Shown: positions 53,930 to 62,990 of the stretch, piece by piece
How positions within the stretch are numbered: the stretch's first letter is position 1
How the letters are laid out: every line of letters begins with the position of its first letter
DNA from: an uncultured Litoreibacter sp.
GTDB lineage: Bacteria > Pseudomonadota > Alphaproteobacteria > Rhodobacterales > Rhodobacteraceae
Direction: 5' to 3'
Assembly (NCBI GenBank): GCA_947494435.1
Contig: CANLUY010000002.1
Coordinates: 248,001-312,000 of the forward strand
DNA: 64,000 nt
Notes under the pieces: generated by a model
Seen by the model: only the letters and a program-made list of their open reading frames with translations
Databases searched by the model: none
Told to the model about the DNA's origin: nothing
Translations under genes and position numbers: made by a program

Positions 53930-54955
53930 ATGAAACATAGAACCTTCTTCTGGTTCTTTCTGCCGACCGGGCTGGCGATGTTGGTGTTTATCGCTTTTCC
54001 CATCGTTTCAGTTTTGATGCAGTCGGTCTTCTTGCCGCATGAGGCAGTGCTCATTGAGACCGAAAACTGTGGACCCTTTGGCTGTAAAGTCGAAACGGCA
54101 ATCGACCAGGAAGCCACGAATAAGCTGCGTGAAGCGGCCCCACTTGGCCGGTTTGCTGGTCTGGAGATTTACAAAGATCGTGGGCATTTGGCATTTTCCG
54201 AGGTTGGCGAAGCTTGGCGGACAACCGACAGCCTTGGTGCGTTCTTTAGTGAACTTGGCGACCTACCATTTTACCGCGCAATGGCATTTACACTGACCTA
54301 CACCTTCGTTTGTACACCACTTCTGATCGCACTCGGATTTGCAGTCGCCGTAGGTGTCAACTCTTTGAACCAAAGGCTGAAAGGGTTGGTCATCTTCTTC
54401 TCTTTGTTGCCGATGATTGTCACGCCACTGGTAGGGTCGCTGATCTTGTTTTGGATGATCGATAGCAGGGGGGTCTTGGGCAATTTCATCTCGTACCTCG
54501 CCAACGATCCAAGCTTGAGCCTTAAAGCGTCTACTCCGCTGATGTGGATATCGCTCATTATCTACGGGATTTGGTCCTCTGCACCCTTCGCGTTTGTCGT
54601 GTTCTATGCAGGGCTGCAAACGGTGCCTCAAGATACGCTTGAATCCGCACAGATTGATGGTGCGACGCGCTGGCAACGCATTCGGTATGTTGTGATCCCG
54701 CACCTGATGCCGCTCGTCACTTTCGTCGCGCTCATTCAACTCATGGACAATTTCAGGGTGTTTGAGCCCATCGTAGGTTTCAATGCGGAAGCGCATGCAA
54801 CCTCACTTAGCTGGATCATCTTCAACGATCTCAGCGGAGAAACGCAGCAGCTATCAGCTGCCGCAACAACATCTGTTCTGACCATATTAGGCGTTGCTGT
54901 TCTGCTCTCGCCGGTCCTCGTGCGCACTTGGCGCGACTTCAAAGGAGGGCATTAA
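53930..54955 (+). CDS. sugar ABC transporter permease (MalF type)
   Basis: 341 residues. An N-terminal helix (LPTGLAMLVFIAFPIVSVLMQSVFLP) is followed by a ~95-residue polar insert including NCGPFGC, then five further helices. The permease EAA loop is LESAQIDGATRWQRIRYVVIPHLMP. The insert recalls the periplasmic loop of MalF and could contact the binding protein. The next gene starts 1 base after its stop (TAA-T-ATG). Confidence 0.92.
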   Translation: MKHRTFFWFFLPTGLAMLVFIAFPIVSVLMQSVFLPHEAVLIETENCGPFGCKVETAIDQEATNKLREAAPLGRFAGLEIYKDRGHLAFSEVGEAWRTTDSLGAFFSELGDLPFYRAMAFTLTYTFVCTPLLIALGFAVAVGVNSLNQRLKGLVIFFSLLPMIVTPLVGSLILFWMIDSRGVLGNFISYLANDPSLSLKASTPLMWISLIIYGIWSSAPFAFVVFYAGLQTVPQDTLESAQIDGATRWQRIRYVVIPHLMPLVTFVALIQLMDNFRVFEPIVGFNAEAHATSLSWIIFNDLSGETQQLSAAATTSVLTILGVAVLLSPVLVRTWRDFKGGH

Positions 54956-54956
54956 T

Positions 54957-55838
54957 ATGAGTTCGATTTCTCAGCGGAGGCCACTTGGCCTGCAGATATT
55001 TCTTGCTGCCTTTATTGTCATTTGGCTGATCTGCGCAGCATTCCCGTTTCTTTGGACGCTTTGGGGAAGCTTTAAGGTTGAGCTTGATTTCTTCTCCGTC
55101 AACGACTGGACGGATGCTCTGACCGGTGATCGAACTAAGGCAACGCATGGAAGCGCGTTCACTGCGGCTGGGTATAAAGGCGCGTGGATCCAAGAAGAGT
55201 TCTGGCGCAACGTGATCAACACCTTTGTCGTTTGCCTTTTTGTTGTGACTACGTCGCTGACGATCGGAACGCTTGGTGGTTACGCGCTTTCGCGATCCGG
55301 ATACAAATATGTCTTCTGGCTCTTAATCATTGCGCTCATGTTTCGCGCGCTGCCGCAGATCACTCTGGTCTCAGGTTATTTGCCGGTCTTCTTCGACTGG
55401 AACATTTGGGGGTTCCTCCCGACCGCGATTATCGTGCTTGTTGCGATCAACCAACCTTTTACCTTGTGGATGCTTCATTCGTTCTTTGAATCCATTCCAA
55501 AGGATTTGGACGAGTCCGCAAAAGTCGATGGATGCACGCAGTTTCAGGCCTTCCGGCACGTCATTATTCCAGTGATGTGGCCGGGCGTGATTACAACGGG
55601 GCTGTTCTCTTTCTTGCTGGCCTATAACGACTTTGTGGTCACCGCGCTGGTTTTGCAGGAAAGCAACCGTACCATGATCCCAGCCATTGCGGCTTTCCTT
55701 GGTACGACGCAAACAGAAGGTAACGTTATGTTTGCCGTTGCCGCCGTTGTTTCCGCCACTGCACCTCTTTTCGTTATGGTGCTCTTCTTCCAACGTCAAA
55801 TTGTCAGCGGCCTGACCGCAGGCGCCGTGAAAGGCTGA
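54957..55838 (+). CDS. sugar ABC transporter permease (MalG type)
   Basis: 293 residues with six helices and the EAA loop LDESAKVDGCTQFQAFRHVIIPVMWPG near the C-terminus. The typical MalG start (RPLGLQIFLAAFIVIWLICAAFPFLWTLWGSF) is present. A periplasmic segment of about 70 residues (KVELDFFSVNDW onward) lies between helices 1 and 2. AAAGGAGGGC precedes the ATG, overlapping the end of the previous gene. Confidence 0.93.
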   Translation: MSSISQRRPLGLQIFLAAFIVIWLICAAFPFLWTLWGSFKVELDFFSVNDWTDALTGDRTKATHGSAFTAAGYKGAWIQEEFWRNVINTFVVCLFVVTTSLTIGTLGGYALSRSGYKYVFWLLIIALMFRALPQITLVSGYLPVFFDWNIWGFLPTAIIVLVAINQPFTLWMLHSFFESIPKDLDESAKVDGCTQFQAFRHVIIPVMWPGVITTGLFSFLLAYNDFVVTALVLQESNRTMIPAIAAFLGTTQTEGNVMFAVAAVVSATAPLFVMVLFFQRQIVSGLTAGAVKG

Positions 55839-55842
55839 TCCC

Positions 55843-56886
55843 ATGGCAGAAATCAAACTCAAAAACGTCAATAAGCGCTGGGGCAGCTTTGTCGGGGTCA
55901 AAGATTTCGATCTTACGATACCGGATAAGGAATTTCTTGTGCTGCTAGGCCCATCTGGCTGCGGGAAAACCACAACCATGCGCATGATCGCAGGGCTCGA
56001 AGACCCGACCGAAGGTGAGATCTGGATAGGGGATCGTATCGTCAATGATATCGAACCCAAGGACCGCGATATCTCGATGGTGTTTCAGTCTTACGGTCTT
56101 TATCCGAACATGACGGTTTATGAGAACATTCGGTTCCCTTTGAAGGTGCGTAAAGTACCGGAAGCGGATCATCATGAGCGCGTGATGCGGGCCTCCGCTA
56201 TGGTAGAGCTAGACGATTTTCTTGATCGCAAACCTGCGGCTCTGTCCGGCGGTCAGCGTCAACGTGTTGCGCTGGCACGCGCGATTGTCCGAAAGGCAGA
56301 AGTGTTCCTGATGGACGAACCGCTGTCAAACCTTGATGCAAAGTTGCGCGTCTCTACACGAGCGCAGATTAAGAACCTCAGCCACGAGTTGCAGGCGACG
56401 ACCATTTACGTGACCCATGACCAGATCGAAGCAATGACCTTGGCGGACCGCGTTGTCGTGATGGAGAAGGGGATTGTGCAGCAGGTCGGCACACCGACAG
56501 ACATCTATGACAACCCGGCCAATACATTCGTTGCAAGCTTTATCGGTAACCCCGCGATGAACCTTGTAGACGGGACCCTTTCAGGCGGCACATTCACAGC
56601 AGCTAATATTGAGATCAAGGGCCTGACAGGGCCAGATGGTCCAGTGACCTTAGGGTTCCGTGCAGAAGATGCATCCGTCGCAGCCGGTCCTGCCGAGTTG
56701 GGCGCGCCGGTTTACTCAATGGAACTTCTGGGCGATGCGACAATGATCACAGTGCGGTCGGGAAGTGCTATGCTTGCGGTCAAGGCTGACAAGGAATTCC
56801 GAGCTGAAATCGGAGATAGTTTCAGTGCAAACGTTCCCGCATCAATTTGTCATCTCTTTGATAAGACAACAGGCGCACGGCTCTAA
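55843..56886 (+). CDS. sugar ABC transporter ATP-binding protein (MalK/UgpC type)
   Basis: 347 residues. Walker A GPSGCGKTT, Q-loop FQSYGLYPNMTV, signature LSGGQRQRVALARA, Walker B FLMDEPLSNLD and switch His in VTHDQ. A C-terminal regulatory OB-fold region follows (GFRAEDASV, SMELLGDATMITVRSGSAML). It is the energising subunit of the upstream importer, with 4 bases between genes. UgpC-like ATPases can serve several importers. Confidence 0.95.
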   Translation: MAEIKLKNVNKRWGSFVGVKDFDLTIPDKEFLVLLGPSGCGKTTTMRMIAGLEDPTEGEIWIGDRIVNDIEPKDRDISMVFQSYGLYPNMTVYENIRFPLKVRKVPEADHHERVMRASAMVELDDFLDRKPAALSGGQRQRVALARAIVRKAEVFLMDEPLSNLDAKLRVSTRAQIKNLSHELQATTIYVTHDQIEAMTLADRVVVMEKGIVQQVGTPTDIYDNPANTFVASFIGNPAMNLVDGTLSGGTFTAANIEIKGLTGPDGPVTLGFRAEDASVAAGPAELGAPVYSMELLGDATMITVRSGSAMLAVKADKEFRAEIGDSFSANVPASICHLFDKTTGARL

Positions 56887-56893
56887 GAACGCT

Positions 56894-57382
56894 ATGAATT
56901 TGCGTCAGGCCACGACGGCTGATCATGAAGGGATATGGGACTTGTTACGCCCTGTTTTCCGTCTTGGTGAAACCTATGGCGTCCCGCGAGATATCACACA
57001 GCAAGCCGCGCTGAAGATGTGGTGTGAGCTTCCGGCGGCGACCTACGTCGCTGAGGCGGATGGCAGGCTATTGGGCACTTATTACATCAAGACCAATGCT
57101 GCAGGCGGAGGGTCGCATGTTTGTAATTGTGGCTATGTGACGGATGAAGCCGCACGTGGTCGAGGTATTGCCGGTCAGATGTGTCGACACTCACAACAAG
57201 TTGCACAACAACTTGGGTACAAAGCCATGCAATTCAATTTGGTTCTGTCGTCAAATATCGGTGCAATCGCGCTTTGGCATAAGCTTCAGTTCGAAACGGT
57301 CGGAATATTACCCAAAGTGTTTGATCATCCAGCGCAAGGTCTTGTGGATGCGCATGTGATGTACAAGTGGTTGGCGGATTAA
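56894..57382 (+). CDS. GNAT-family N-acetyltransferase
   Basis: 162 residues: MNLRQATTADHEGIWDLLRPVFR, YVAEADGRLLGTYYIKTN, then the acetyl-CoA loop NCGYVTDEAARGRGIAGQMCRHSQQ and LVLSSNIGAIALWHKLQFETVGILPK. The R-G-x-G-I-A segment is the pyrophosphate-binding site. It starts 7 bases after the ABC ATPase stop, so it may belong to that transcript. The substrate is unknown. Confidence 0.9.
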   Translation: MNLRQATTADHEGIWDLLRPVFRLGETYGVPRDITQQAALKMWCELPAATYVAEADGRLLGTYYIKTNAAGGGSHVCNCGYVTDEAARGRGIAGQMCRHSQQVAQQLGYKAMQFNLVLSSNIGAIALWHKLQFETVGILPKVFDHPAQGLVDAHVMYKWLAD

Positions 57383-57594
57383 CTCAGCAAGATCCCCGCG
57401 ACCACCATCATGAGGCCAATGGCTGACAAAAACAGCGCGCCCATATTCAGTGGAACGGTTGCCTGCATTACAGCGCGAAGGTCATCATCAGACAGTCCCG
57501 CTTTTCGGGCTTTCGCAATACGCACAATACATACCATCAAAAGGACCAAGCCGATCATCGTGATGATTGCCCCTGCTGGGATCAGATATGCCAT
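57379..57594 (-). CDS. small two-helix membrane protein
   Basis: 71 residues: helix 1 (LIPAGAIITMIGLVLLMVCIVRI), a basic/acidic loop (AKARKAGLSDDDLRAVMQATVPLN) and helix 2 (ALFLSAIGLMMVVAGILLS). This looks like a conserved small inner-membrane protein of the order; function unknown. Its stop shares TTAA with the convergent GNAT gene. Confidence 0.7.
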   Translation of the reverse strand: MAYLIPAGAIITMIGLVLLMVCIVRIAKARKAGLSDDDLRAVMQATVPLNMGALFLSAIGLMMVVAGILLS

Positions 57595-57707
57595 GAAAGC
57601 GGGTCCTTACATTTTGGTCTGCTTAGACCGATATTCGACGCTTGAAGCCCGCGCCGTGCGCCTATATCTCATGAGGCCTATTTGATTTCAAGGAAGGCGC
57701 AGAACCA

Positions 57708-57968
57708 ATGTCCGATACCTCTGTAGTAGACACAACCTATCGCGTCACCGCCGACGAATTGCGCCAATTCGTAGAACGCTACGAGCGCCTTGAAATGGAA
57801 AAGAAAGACATTGCAGATCAACAAAAAGAAGTGATGGCAGAGGCAAAAGGCCGTGGTTACGACACCAAGGTATTGCGCAAAGTCGTGGCTCTTCGCAAAC
57901 GTGATCCACAAGATATCTCTGAGGAAGAAGCTGTGCTTGACCTCTACAAAGAGGCGCTTGGAATGTAG
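57708..57968 (+). CDS. gapR: GapR-like nucleoid-associated protein (DUF2312)
   Basis: 86 residues nearly filling the family: [53 protein letters not shown], ending [10 protein letters not shown]. In Caulobacter GapR clamps overtwisted A+T-rich DNA ahead of replication and stimulates topoisomerases. AAGGAAGGCG lies upstream of the ATG. Convergent with the next gene, 5 bases apart. Confidence 0.93.
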   Translation: MSDTSVVDTTYRVTADELRQFVERYERLEMEKKDIADQQKEVMAEAKGRGYDTKVLRKVVALRKRDPQDISEEEAVLDLYKEALGM

Positions 57969-57973
57969 TGCTC

Positions 57974-58849
57974 CTAGGGAGCGATGAACGTCACGCCTGG
58001 AATGTCTCCGATCAACGCGACGTCCGCGTCATATTGCGTGGAAAGATGATCAACGTATTCTTCCGTCCATCCCGGGACATCAATCTCTTCTTCCAAAGCG
58101 TCTTCCATCGCGAACTTGTCAAGGAAAGCGGAAACGATTCGTCGACGTTGCATCTCGTTCTGGGGAGGGTGCGACTGTAAATAAGACTGCATCCGAACGA
58201 GACCGGTTTTTGTCATGATCTCTCCTAAAAAGTCGTCACGACCGTCGAGCAGAGTAAACTCATCATGGCCGCTCATGCGTTTTAGGATGTCATGCCAAAT
58301 CAGCGGGGTATCCTCGTTACACCAAACGGTGACGGGCGCATCTGGCACGGCTTGACGCAAGCGTGCGATCATATCGGACCAGCGCAGCAACGCTGGGTCC
58401 GACCCCTCAATAAACTTTGCAAAGTCCGGTTCTTTCGCGCGACCAAACGCAGCTGGAATAAAGGTGGCGGGGTTGCGTAGTCCCACAAAAAACTCAACCT
58501 GTGAACTGGCGAACAGGTCTCTGAGACGAGGGGCACGTTTCGGCACCATTGTGTAAAGCTCGTTATTCTCAACCGCTCGTCCCGGAACGCCCAAAAAACT
58601 ATCGTGACTTAAAAAGATGCGTACAGCGTCATCATCATCGACCAGGGCATCCAGCAGGGTTTGTTGCATTTCCTCAGGCGCACTATCGCCTTGAAGAACC
58701 TGCAATGCTTCGCGAATGACAGGGCGGTAGCGACCAGTTTCTGGGATGACTATACCTTCTTCAGCCAATTTATCGGAGTTTTGCAAAAGGCACTTCAATA
58801 GCCGATCTTCATCAGTGCAATGGACACCAAGGTGAAGGGCAATTTGCAT
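57974..58849 (-). CDS. hypothetical protein, degenerate sulfotransferase-like
   Basis: 291 residues, soluble. The start MQIALHLGVHCTDEDRLLKCLLQNSDKLAEEGIVIPE has the layout of bacterial sulfotransferases (LHIGxHKTGTTSLQ, N, L, GI-x-P). The PAPS-binding K-T-G-T-T is replaced by CTDEDR, so PAPS binding is doubtful. EFFVGLRNPATFIPAAF echoes the family's R-N-P block. Probably a conserved, catalytically altered paralogue; this is inference. Confidence 0.7.
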   Translation of the reverse strand: MQIALHLGVHCTDEDRLLKCLLQNSDKLAEEGIVIPETGRYRPVIREALQVLQGDSAPEEMQQTLLDALVDDDDAVRIFLSHDSFLGVPGRAVENNELYTMVPKRAPRLRDLFASSQVEFFVGLRNPATFIPAAFGRAKEPDFAKFIEGSDPALLRWSDMIARLRQAVPDAPVTVWCNEDTPLIWHDILKRMSGHDEFTLLDGRDDFLGEIMTKTGLVRMQSYLQSHPPQNEMQRRRIVSAFLDKFAMEDALEEEIDVPGWTEEYVDHLSTQYDADVALIGDIPGVTFIAP

Positions 58850-59093
58850 AAGGTCGTTTCTCCGGTTTGGGCTCAGGCATTGGCCTTTGCCACTTATATA
58901 CAGATCGCTGAACGGGCATAGCGCTATTCCGATCTACCACTTGTACCCTAATCTAAACACCATTTCGTTGTTTACTGTTGGCCTACAAATTGCAGATCCT
59001 TGAACAAACTGTTGCCACATTGATGCATATTAACTGGCGCCGAGGGGCAGATCACTTTTGCCCAGAAAAGGTTAATTTTTGGCTGAGGGGCCA

Positions 59094-60098
59094 ATGGGCA
59101 GGTTTGAAATGAAACAGTCGGCAATCACATACAGTTTTGTGATCCCCTTCATGAATGAAGAAGCCGTCTTACCGATGTTGTTTGAGCGACTGACAGCGTT
59201 GCTTGATGATATTGATGGTCCAAGTGAAGTTTTGCTTGTCGATGATGGCAGTAAAGATAGGGGCGCGGTTCTCGCTGCGGAACAGGCCCAGCGCGATCCA
59301 CGCTTCAATCTCATCAGGCTCAGCCGCAACTTTGGCCACCAGATTGCTGTGACAGCTGGTCTAGACGCCGTGCAAGGTCAGGCCGTGATTATCATGGATG
59401 CCGATCTTCAAGATCCGCCCGAACTTGTTCACGAAATGATTGCGAAATGGCGCGACGGCTACCAGATCATTCATGCCCAACGCCGTCGTCGCGATGGCGA
59501 GACGTGGTTTAAGCGGGCCTCAGCCAAGATTTTCTATCGCGGACTATCCAAGCTATCTTCTGTTGATATTCCACAAGACGTCGGTGATTTCAGGTTGGTC
59601 AGCGGCGAAGTCGTCCGTGCCATCCAAGCGATGCCAGAGCGGGACCGCTTCCTTCGCGGTATGTTTGCTTGGGTTGGCTTCCGCCAAACCTTCGTTCAAT
59701 TTGATCGCCCGGAACGCGCAGCGGGCGAGACGAAATACCCGCTTCGCAAAATGCTGCGCCTCGCATCTGACGGGGTGATTGGATTTTCAGACGCACCATT
59801 AAGGATGGCGTTGTGGATTGGCTCACTGGTCTCACTTGGCGCTATTGCATACGGAATTTACATCAGCTTGCTCGCACTCTTCACGGATGGCCTTGTGCAA
59901 GGTTGGGCGTCCACAGTTGTCATCTTGGCGTTCTTGTCTGGCGTGAACCTTTTGATCAGCGGCGTGATCGGTCTTTACGTGGGTCGTATCCATGCTGAGG
60001 CAAAACAACGTCCACTCTATATCGTTTCTGAAAAAGTAAGTGCCGCTGGTATCGGACGGATCAGTCAACCTAACGAGGTCGCATATGCCCAGGGATGA
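59094..60098 (+). CDS. GtrB/DPM1-like membrane glycosyltransferase (GT2)
   Basis: 334 residues. GT2 domain: YSFVIPFMNEEAVLPMLFERL, LLVDDGSKD, LSRNFGHQIAVTAGLDA, DADLQDPPEL (the D-x-D-type metal site) and DFRLVS. Two C-terminal helices anchor it (GSLVSLGAIAYGIYISLLALF, VVILAFLSGVNLLISGVIGLYVG). The family makes polyprenyl-phosphate sugars. ATG 59094 follows GAGGGG closely; ATG 59109 is an alternative. It is first in a four-gene operon with overlapping ends. Confidence 0.9.
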   Translation: MGRFEMKQSAITYSFVIPFMNEEAVLPMLFERLTALLDDIDGPSEVLLVDDGSKDRGAVLAAEQAQRDPRFNLIRLSRNFGHQIAVTAGLDAVQGQAVIIMDADLQDPPELVHEMIAKWRDGYQIIHAQRRRRDGETWFKRASAKIFYRGLSKLSSVDIPQDVGDFRLVSGEVVRAIQAMPERDRFLRGMFAWVGFRQTFVQFDRPERAAGETKYPLRKMLRLASDGVIGFSDAPLRMALWIGSLVSLGAIAYGIYISLLALFTDGLVQGWASTVVILAFLSGVNLLISGVIGLYVGRIHAEAKQRPLYIVSEKVSAAGIGRISQPNEVAYAQG

Positions 60099-60777
60099 AT
60101 TCGACGCGTATCGCGACAACTATGTTGAAACTGTTGAGCAATCGATCAACTTCTCCGGTTTGTCACACGATTTCTTTCAACAGTCGAAAGCGCTCATGCT
60201 GCAAGACATCTTGGAGCAGCGTCTAAGTAAACACCCAGCGAAAAGACTGTTGGACGTCGGGTGCGGAGTAGGTGCCTTGCACCCTTACATTGCTCCGATG
60301 TTTGACCACGTTCATGGCGTTGATGTTTCGGTGGAAAGCATCGACCGTGCCCGTTTGGACAATCCAGCACAAAGCTATGACAGCTATGATGGCATCAGGT
60401 TGCCTTTTGAAAACGACAGCTTTGACATGACGCTTGCGATTTGCGTCATGCACCATGTGCCGACAGAGCAATGGACGAACTTCATGTCCGAGATAGCGCG
60501 CGTCGTGACACCAGGTGGTGTTGTTTGTCTGATCGAGCACAATCCAATTAATCCCGCAACGCGCCTGTCCGTTGCGCGATGCCCTTTTGATGCCGACGCA
60601 GTCTTACTAGGTGGCAAAGACATGCGCCGCCGGATGCGCGCCGCTAATCTTGAAAACGTGGCCACGAAGAACTTCGTCTTCTTCCCTTCAAACAGGCCCG
60701 CAATACGCGCATTGGAAAAGAGACTCCACTGGTTACCGTTGGGCGCACAATACGCAGCCGTAGGCCAAGTGAAATAG
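60085..60777 (+). CDS. class I SAM-dependent methyltransferase
   Basis: 230 residues with motif I LLDVGCGVGALHPY, acidic end of strand 2 in HGVDVSVESI, and LAICVMHHVPTEQW for motif IV. It overlaps the GT2 gene by 14 bases and is followed by gtrA-like after 2 bases, so it acts in the same pathway, perhaps methylating a lipid-linked sugar. The ATG at 60085 starts MPRDEFDAYRDNYVE. Confidence 0.88.
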   Translation: MPRDEFDAYRDNYVETVEQSINFSGLSHDFFQQSKALMLQDILEQRLSKHPAKRLLDVGCGVGALHPYIAPMFDHVHGVDVSVESIDRARLDNPAQSYDSYDGIRLPFENDSFDMTLAICVMHHVPTEQWTNFMSEIARVVTPGGVVCLIEHNPINPATRLSVARCPFDADAVLLGGKDMRRRMRAANLENVATKNFVFFPSNRPAIRALEKRLHWLPLGAQYAAVGQVK

Positions 60778-60779
60778 TC

Positions 60780-61151
60780 ATGCCCTTGCAGCTAGATCAG
60801 ATTATCCGTTTTTGCGGAGTAGGGGGCGTCGCATCGGCACTCTACTTTCTATTTGCAACATGCTTAAATGCGGCATTCGGTTTGGCGGCGACACCTGCGT
60901 CTGTCTTGGCCTATTTTGGTGCTGCAGTCTTTGCCTTCAACGCACATAGACGGATCACATTCCGCGGGTCCGACAACGTGACAGCGGAACTAATCAAATT
61001 CGGGATGGCCACAGGCATTGGTTTGGGCCTCGCCTTGTTGATCCCTCTGGCGCTTACCGCCTTTGCTCCGGTTGTCTCATTCCTTGCTGTCTTGGTAATC
61101 GTACCAAGCTGCTCTTTCCTCATGATGAAATTCTTTGTGTTCGCCCAATGA
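60780..61151 (+). CDS. GtrA-family membrane protein
   Basis: 123 residues with four hydrophobic helices: IIRFCGVGGVASALYFLFATCLN, ASVLAYFGAAVFAFNAHRRITF (the NxxRxxTF motif of GtrA), then two more, ending FLMMKFFVFAQ. GtrA-type proteins are thought to flip polyprenyl-phosphate sugars made by GtrB. The stop overlaps the next start by 4 bases. Confidence 0.88.
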   Translation: MPLQLDQIIRFCGVGGVASALYFLFATCLNAAFGLAATPASVLAYFGAAVFAFNAHRRITFRGSDNVTAELIKFGMATGIGLGLALLIPLALTAFAPVVSFLAVLVIVPSCSFLMMKFFVFAQ

Positions 61152-62623
61152 TACGTGACCTTTCCTTCCCGTTCCTGTTCTTGGTCCTCGCAGCGTTCAT
61201 GTTGTTTGGCACTCAGCTTAGCCATGACGTCAGCTGGTATCTGATCTCAACCAGATGGTGGCTCAACGGCGTCCCTGTTTATCAGGAAATCCTGGAGCTG
61301 AACCCGCCATTGGCGTTCTATCTAACTGTGCCCCCTGTCTGGATGGCAGAGCGTTTTGGTCTGTCTGACACACTGACCTATCAAGCATATGTGTTTTTTC
61401 TGAGCTTTATGTCGCTCCTTATGACGCAGCGCATTATGAGCGGGGATCGATCGCTACCTGATTGGATGCGCATTGGTTTTCTGACCTCTGCAGCATTGGC
61501 GCTGGTCATTGTCCCGATGGGCGACTTCGGACAAAGAGAGCATCTTTTTGTCATTTTCCTTCTGCCTTATCTGGCATTGGTCCTCGTCAACTACAGGGCG
61601 TCAAAATCTCAACGGCTGTTGATAGCGGTTTGGGCGACGTTTGGCATCGCGCTCAAACACTACTTTGTATTGATCCCGCTGGTGCTGCTGATCCATCGTC
61701 TGATTGTGGAGCGTTCGTTCAAACCGATCCTTCGCATTGAATATACGGTCCCAGCTTTGCTCTTGATCCTCTATGTCGCGGCATGCTTCATTTTTCACCC
61801 AGCATATTTTGCTGATGTGATCCCGCTTACATTCCAAGTGTATGGAGCTTACGATATTCGATTCGCAGTCGTCTTGGCGCAAATTGGTTTGACAGGCGCC
61901 GCGCTTTTGGGATTGTTGCTCCTCAAACTTTTAAATGGCGGAGGAACACAAAAGACGACGTCTCTGCTTCTCGTTGTTTTCGCCGCTTTGGCCATCTACC
62001 TTATCCAATCCAAAGGATGGCAGTATCATCGTATTCCGTTCGCCGTTTGTAGCACGCTAGCGTTAAGTTGGGCTGCTTTGGAGTTTGCGCGGTTGAGACA
62101 GCATTGGTGGCCATTTGTCCCGGCAGTATTGGCGTTGGGACTCTTCTTGGTTCCGGTCATCAACCATGGCCCCTATCGCAATGCGACTTTCTATCATGTT
62201 GCGCAGCATTTCACTTGCCCAGCCGGGGCACGGACTGTTCAGGTTTTCAGCGCAAAGGTCTCTCATAGTTTTCCAATGGCGAATTATGCACAAGCCGAGC
62301 CGTCCAACCGAGCGCCAGCGCTTTGGCTATTTCCCGGCGCTGCTCGCCTGTTAGAGCAAACGTCCGATCCGGTGATGCAGCAGCAATATCAAGCCACACT
62401 TGATCAGGCTCGCGATCTCGCACTTGAAGACTTTTTCCGCACCAATCCACAGCTAGTTGTCGTGGATACAAGAGCAGACAAAACTTACTTCAATGGTGCA
62501 AAGTTCGAGTATCTCGACTTTTTCACAGAGGTGCCCGCCTTTTCGGACGCATGGAATAAGTATGAACTGGTCGGTAAAGTCTACGACTTAGAAATCTACC
62601 GACGCCCAGGATGCGACGTGTAA
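61148..62623 (+). CDS. polytopic membrane protein, GT-C-like candidate (Gtr type)
   Basis: 491 residues with around ten helices and a large C-terminal soluble part (from about residue 340). The first loop after helix 1 (LSHDVSWYLISTRWWLNGVPVYQEILELNPPLAFYL) has acidic Asp and Glu residues placed as in GT-C transferases. A C-terminal segment reads LVVVDTRADKTYFNG. With GtrB, a methyltransferase and GtrA upstream, a periplasmic transferase decorating a surface glycan is inferred. No exact family is recognised. Confidence 0.72.
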   Translation: MIRDLSFPFLFLVLAAFMLFGTQLSHDVSWYLISTRWWLNGVPVYQEILELNPPLAFYLTVPPVWMAERFGLSDTLTYQAYVFFLSFMSLLMTQRIMSGDRSLPDWMRIGFLTSAALALVIVPMGDFGQREHLFVIFLLPYLALVLVNYRASKSQRLLIAVWATFGIALKHYFVLIPLVLLIHRLIVERSFKPILRIEYTVPALLLILYVAACFIFHPAYFADVIPLTFQVYGAYDIRFAVVLAQIGLTGAALLGLLLLKLLNGGGTQKTTSLLLVVFAALAIYLIQSKGWQYHRIPFAVCSTLALSWAALEFARLRQHWWPFVPAVLALGLFLVPVINHGPYRNATFYHVAQHFTCPAGARTVQVFSAKVSHSFPMANYAQAEPSNRAPALWLFPGAARLLEQTSDPVMQQQYQATLDQARDLALEDFFRTNPQLVVVDTRADKTYFNGAKFEYLDFFTEVPAFSDAWNKYELVGKVYDLEIYRRPGCDV

Positions 62624-62750
62624 TCTTGCTTCCTGATTTCAAGTCGCAGGGAGCCAAAATATTCCCTGAATTTTTCAACTTTCCAGACTTGCGTTGCGAT
62701 TTTTCAAGCGCTATACGACGCAAACTTAGGGCGCTATGCGGTCTAGGTTT

Positions 62751-62783
62751 ATCGTAGAATGAAGCCAAGCTAAGTTCTACGAT
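62751..62783. repeat. 9-bp inverted repeat abutting tRNA-Thr
   Basis: ATCGTAGAA (62751-62759) and TTCTACGAT (62775-62783) are exact reverse complements, separated by 15 bases; the right arm ends one base before the tRNA 5' end. It could be a leader hairpin of the pre-tRNA, a control site, or an att-like remnant. Confidence 0.5.
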
Positions 62784-62784
62784 T

Positions 62785-62860
62785 GCCCCTATAGCTCAGC
62801 TGGTAGAGCAACTGATTTGTAATCAGTAGGTCCGCGGTTCGAGTCCGTGTGGGGGCACCA
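62785..62860 (+). tRNA. tRNA-Thr (anticodon TGT)
   Basis: 76 bases starting GCCCCTATAGCTC and ending GGGGGCACCA. Acceptor GCCCCTA pairs with TGGGGGC (one T-G wobble). The anticodon arm ACTGA-TTTGTAA-TCAGT gives TGT, and the T arm carries GGTTCGAGTCC. CCA is encoded. 62861-62990 downstream holds no gene. Confidence 0.97.
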
Positions 62861-62990
62861 TCTTACCTACATCGGCAAAATCGAAGACAGCATTGCCACC
62901 CTCTTTTTGAGTGCTCGTATGTCTTCTTAGCAGTCGAACAGTGTATCTGCCGATCCATACCAGTCTCAACGCTAGTTTGGACAGTTTGGC

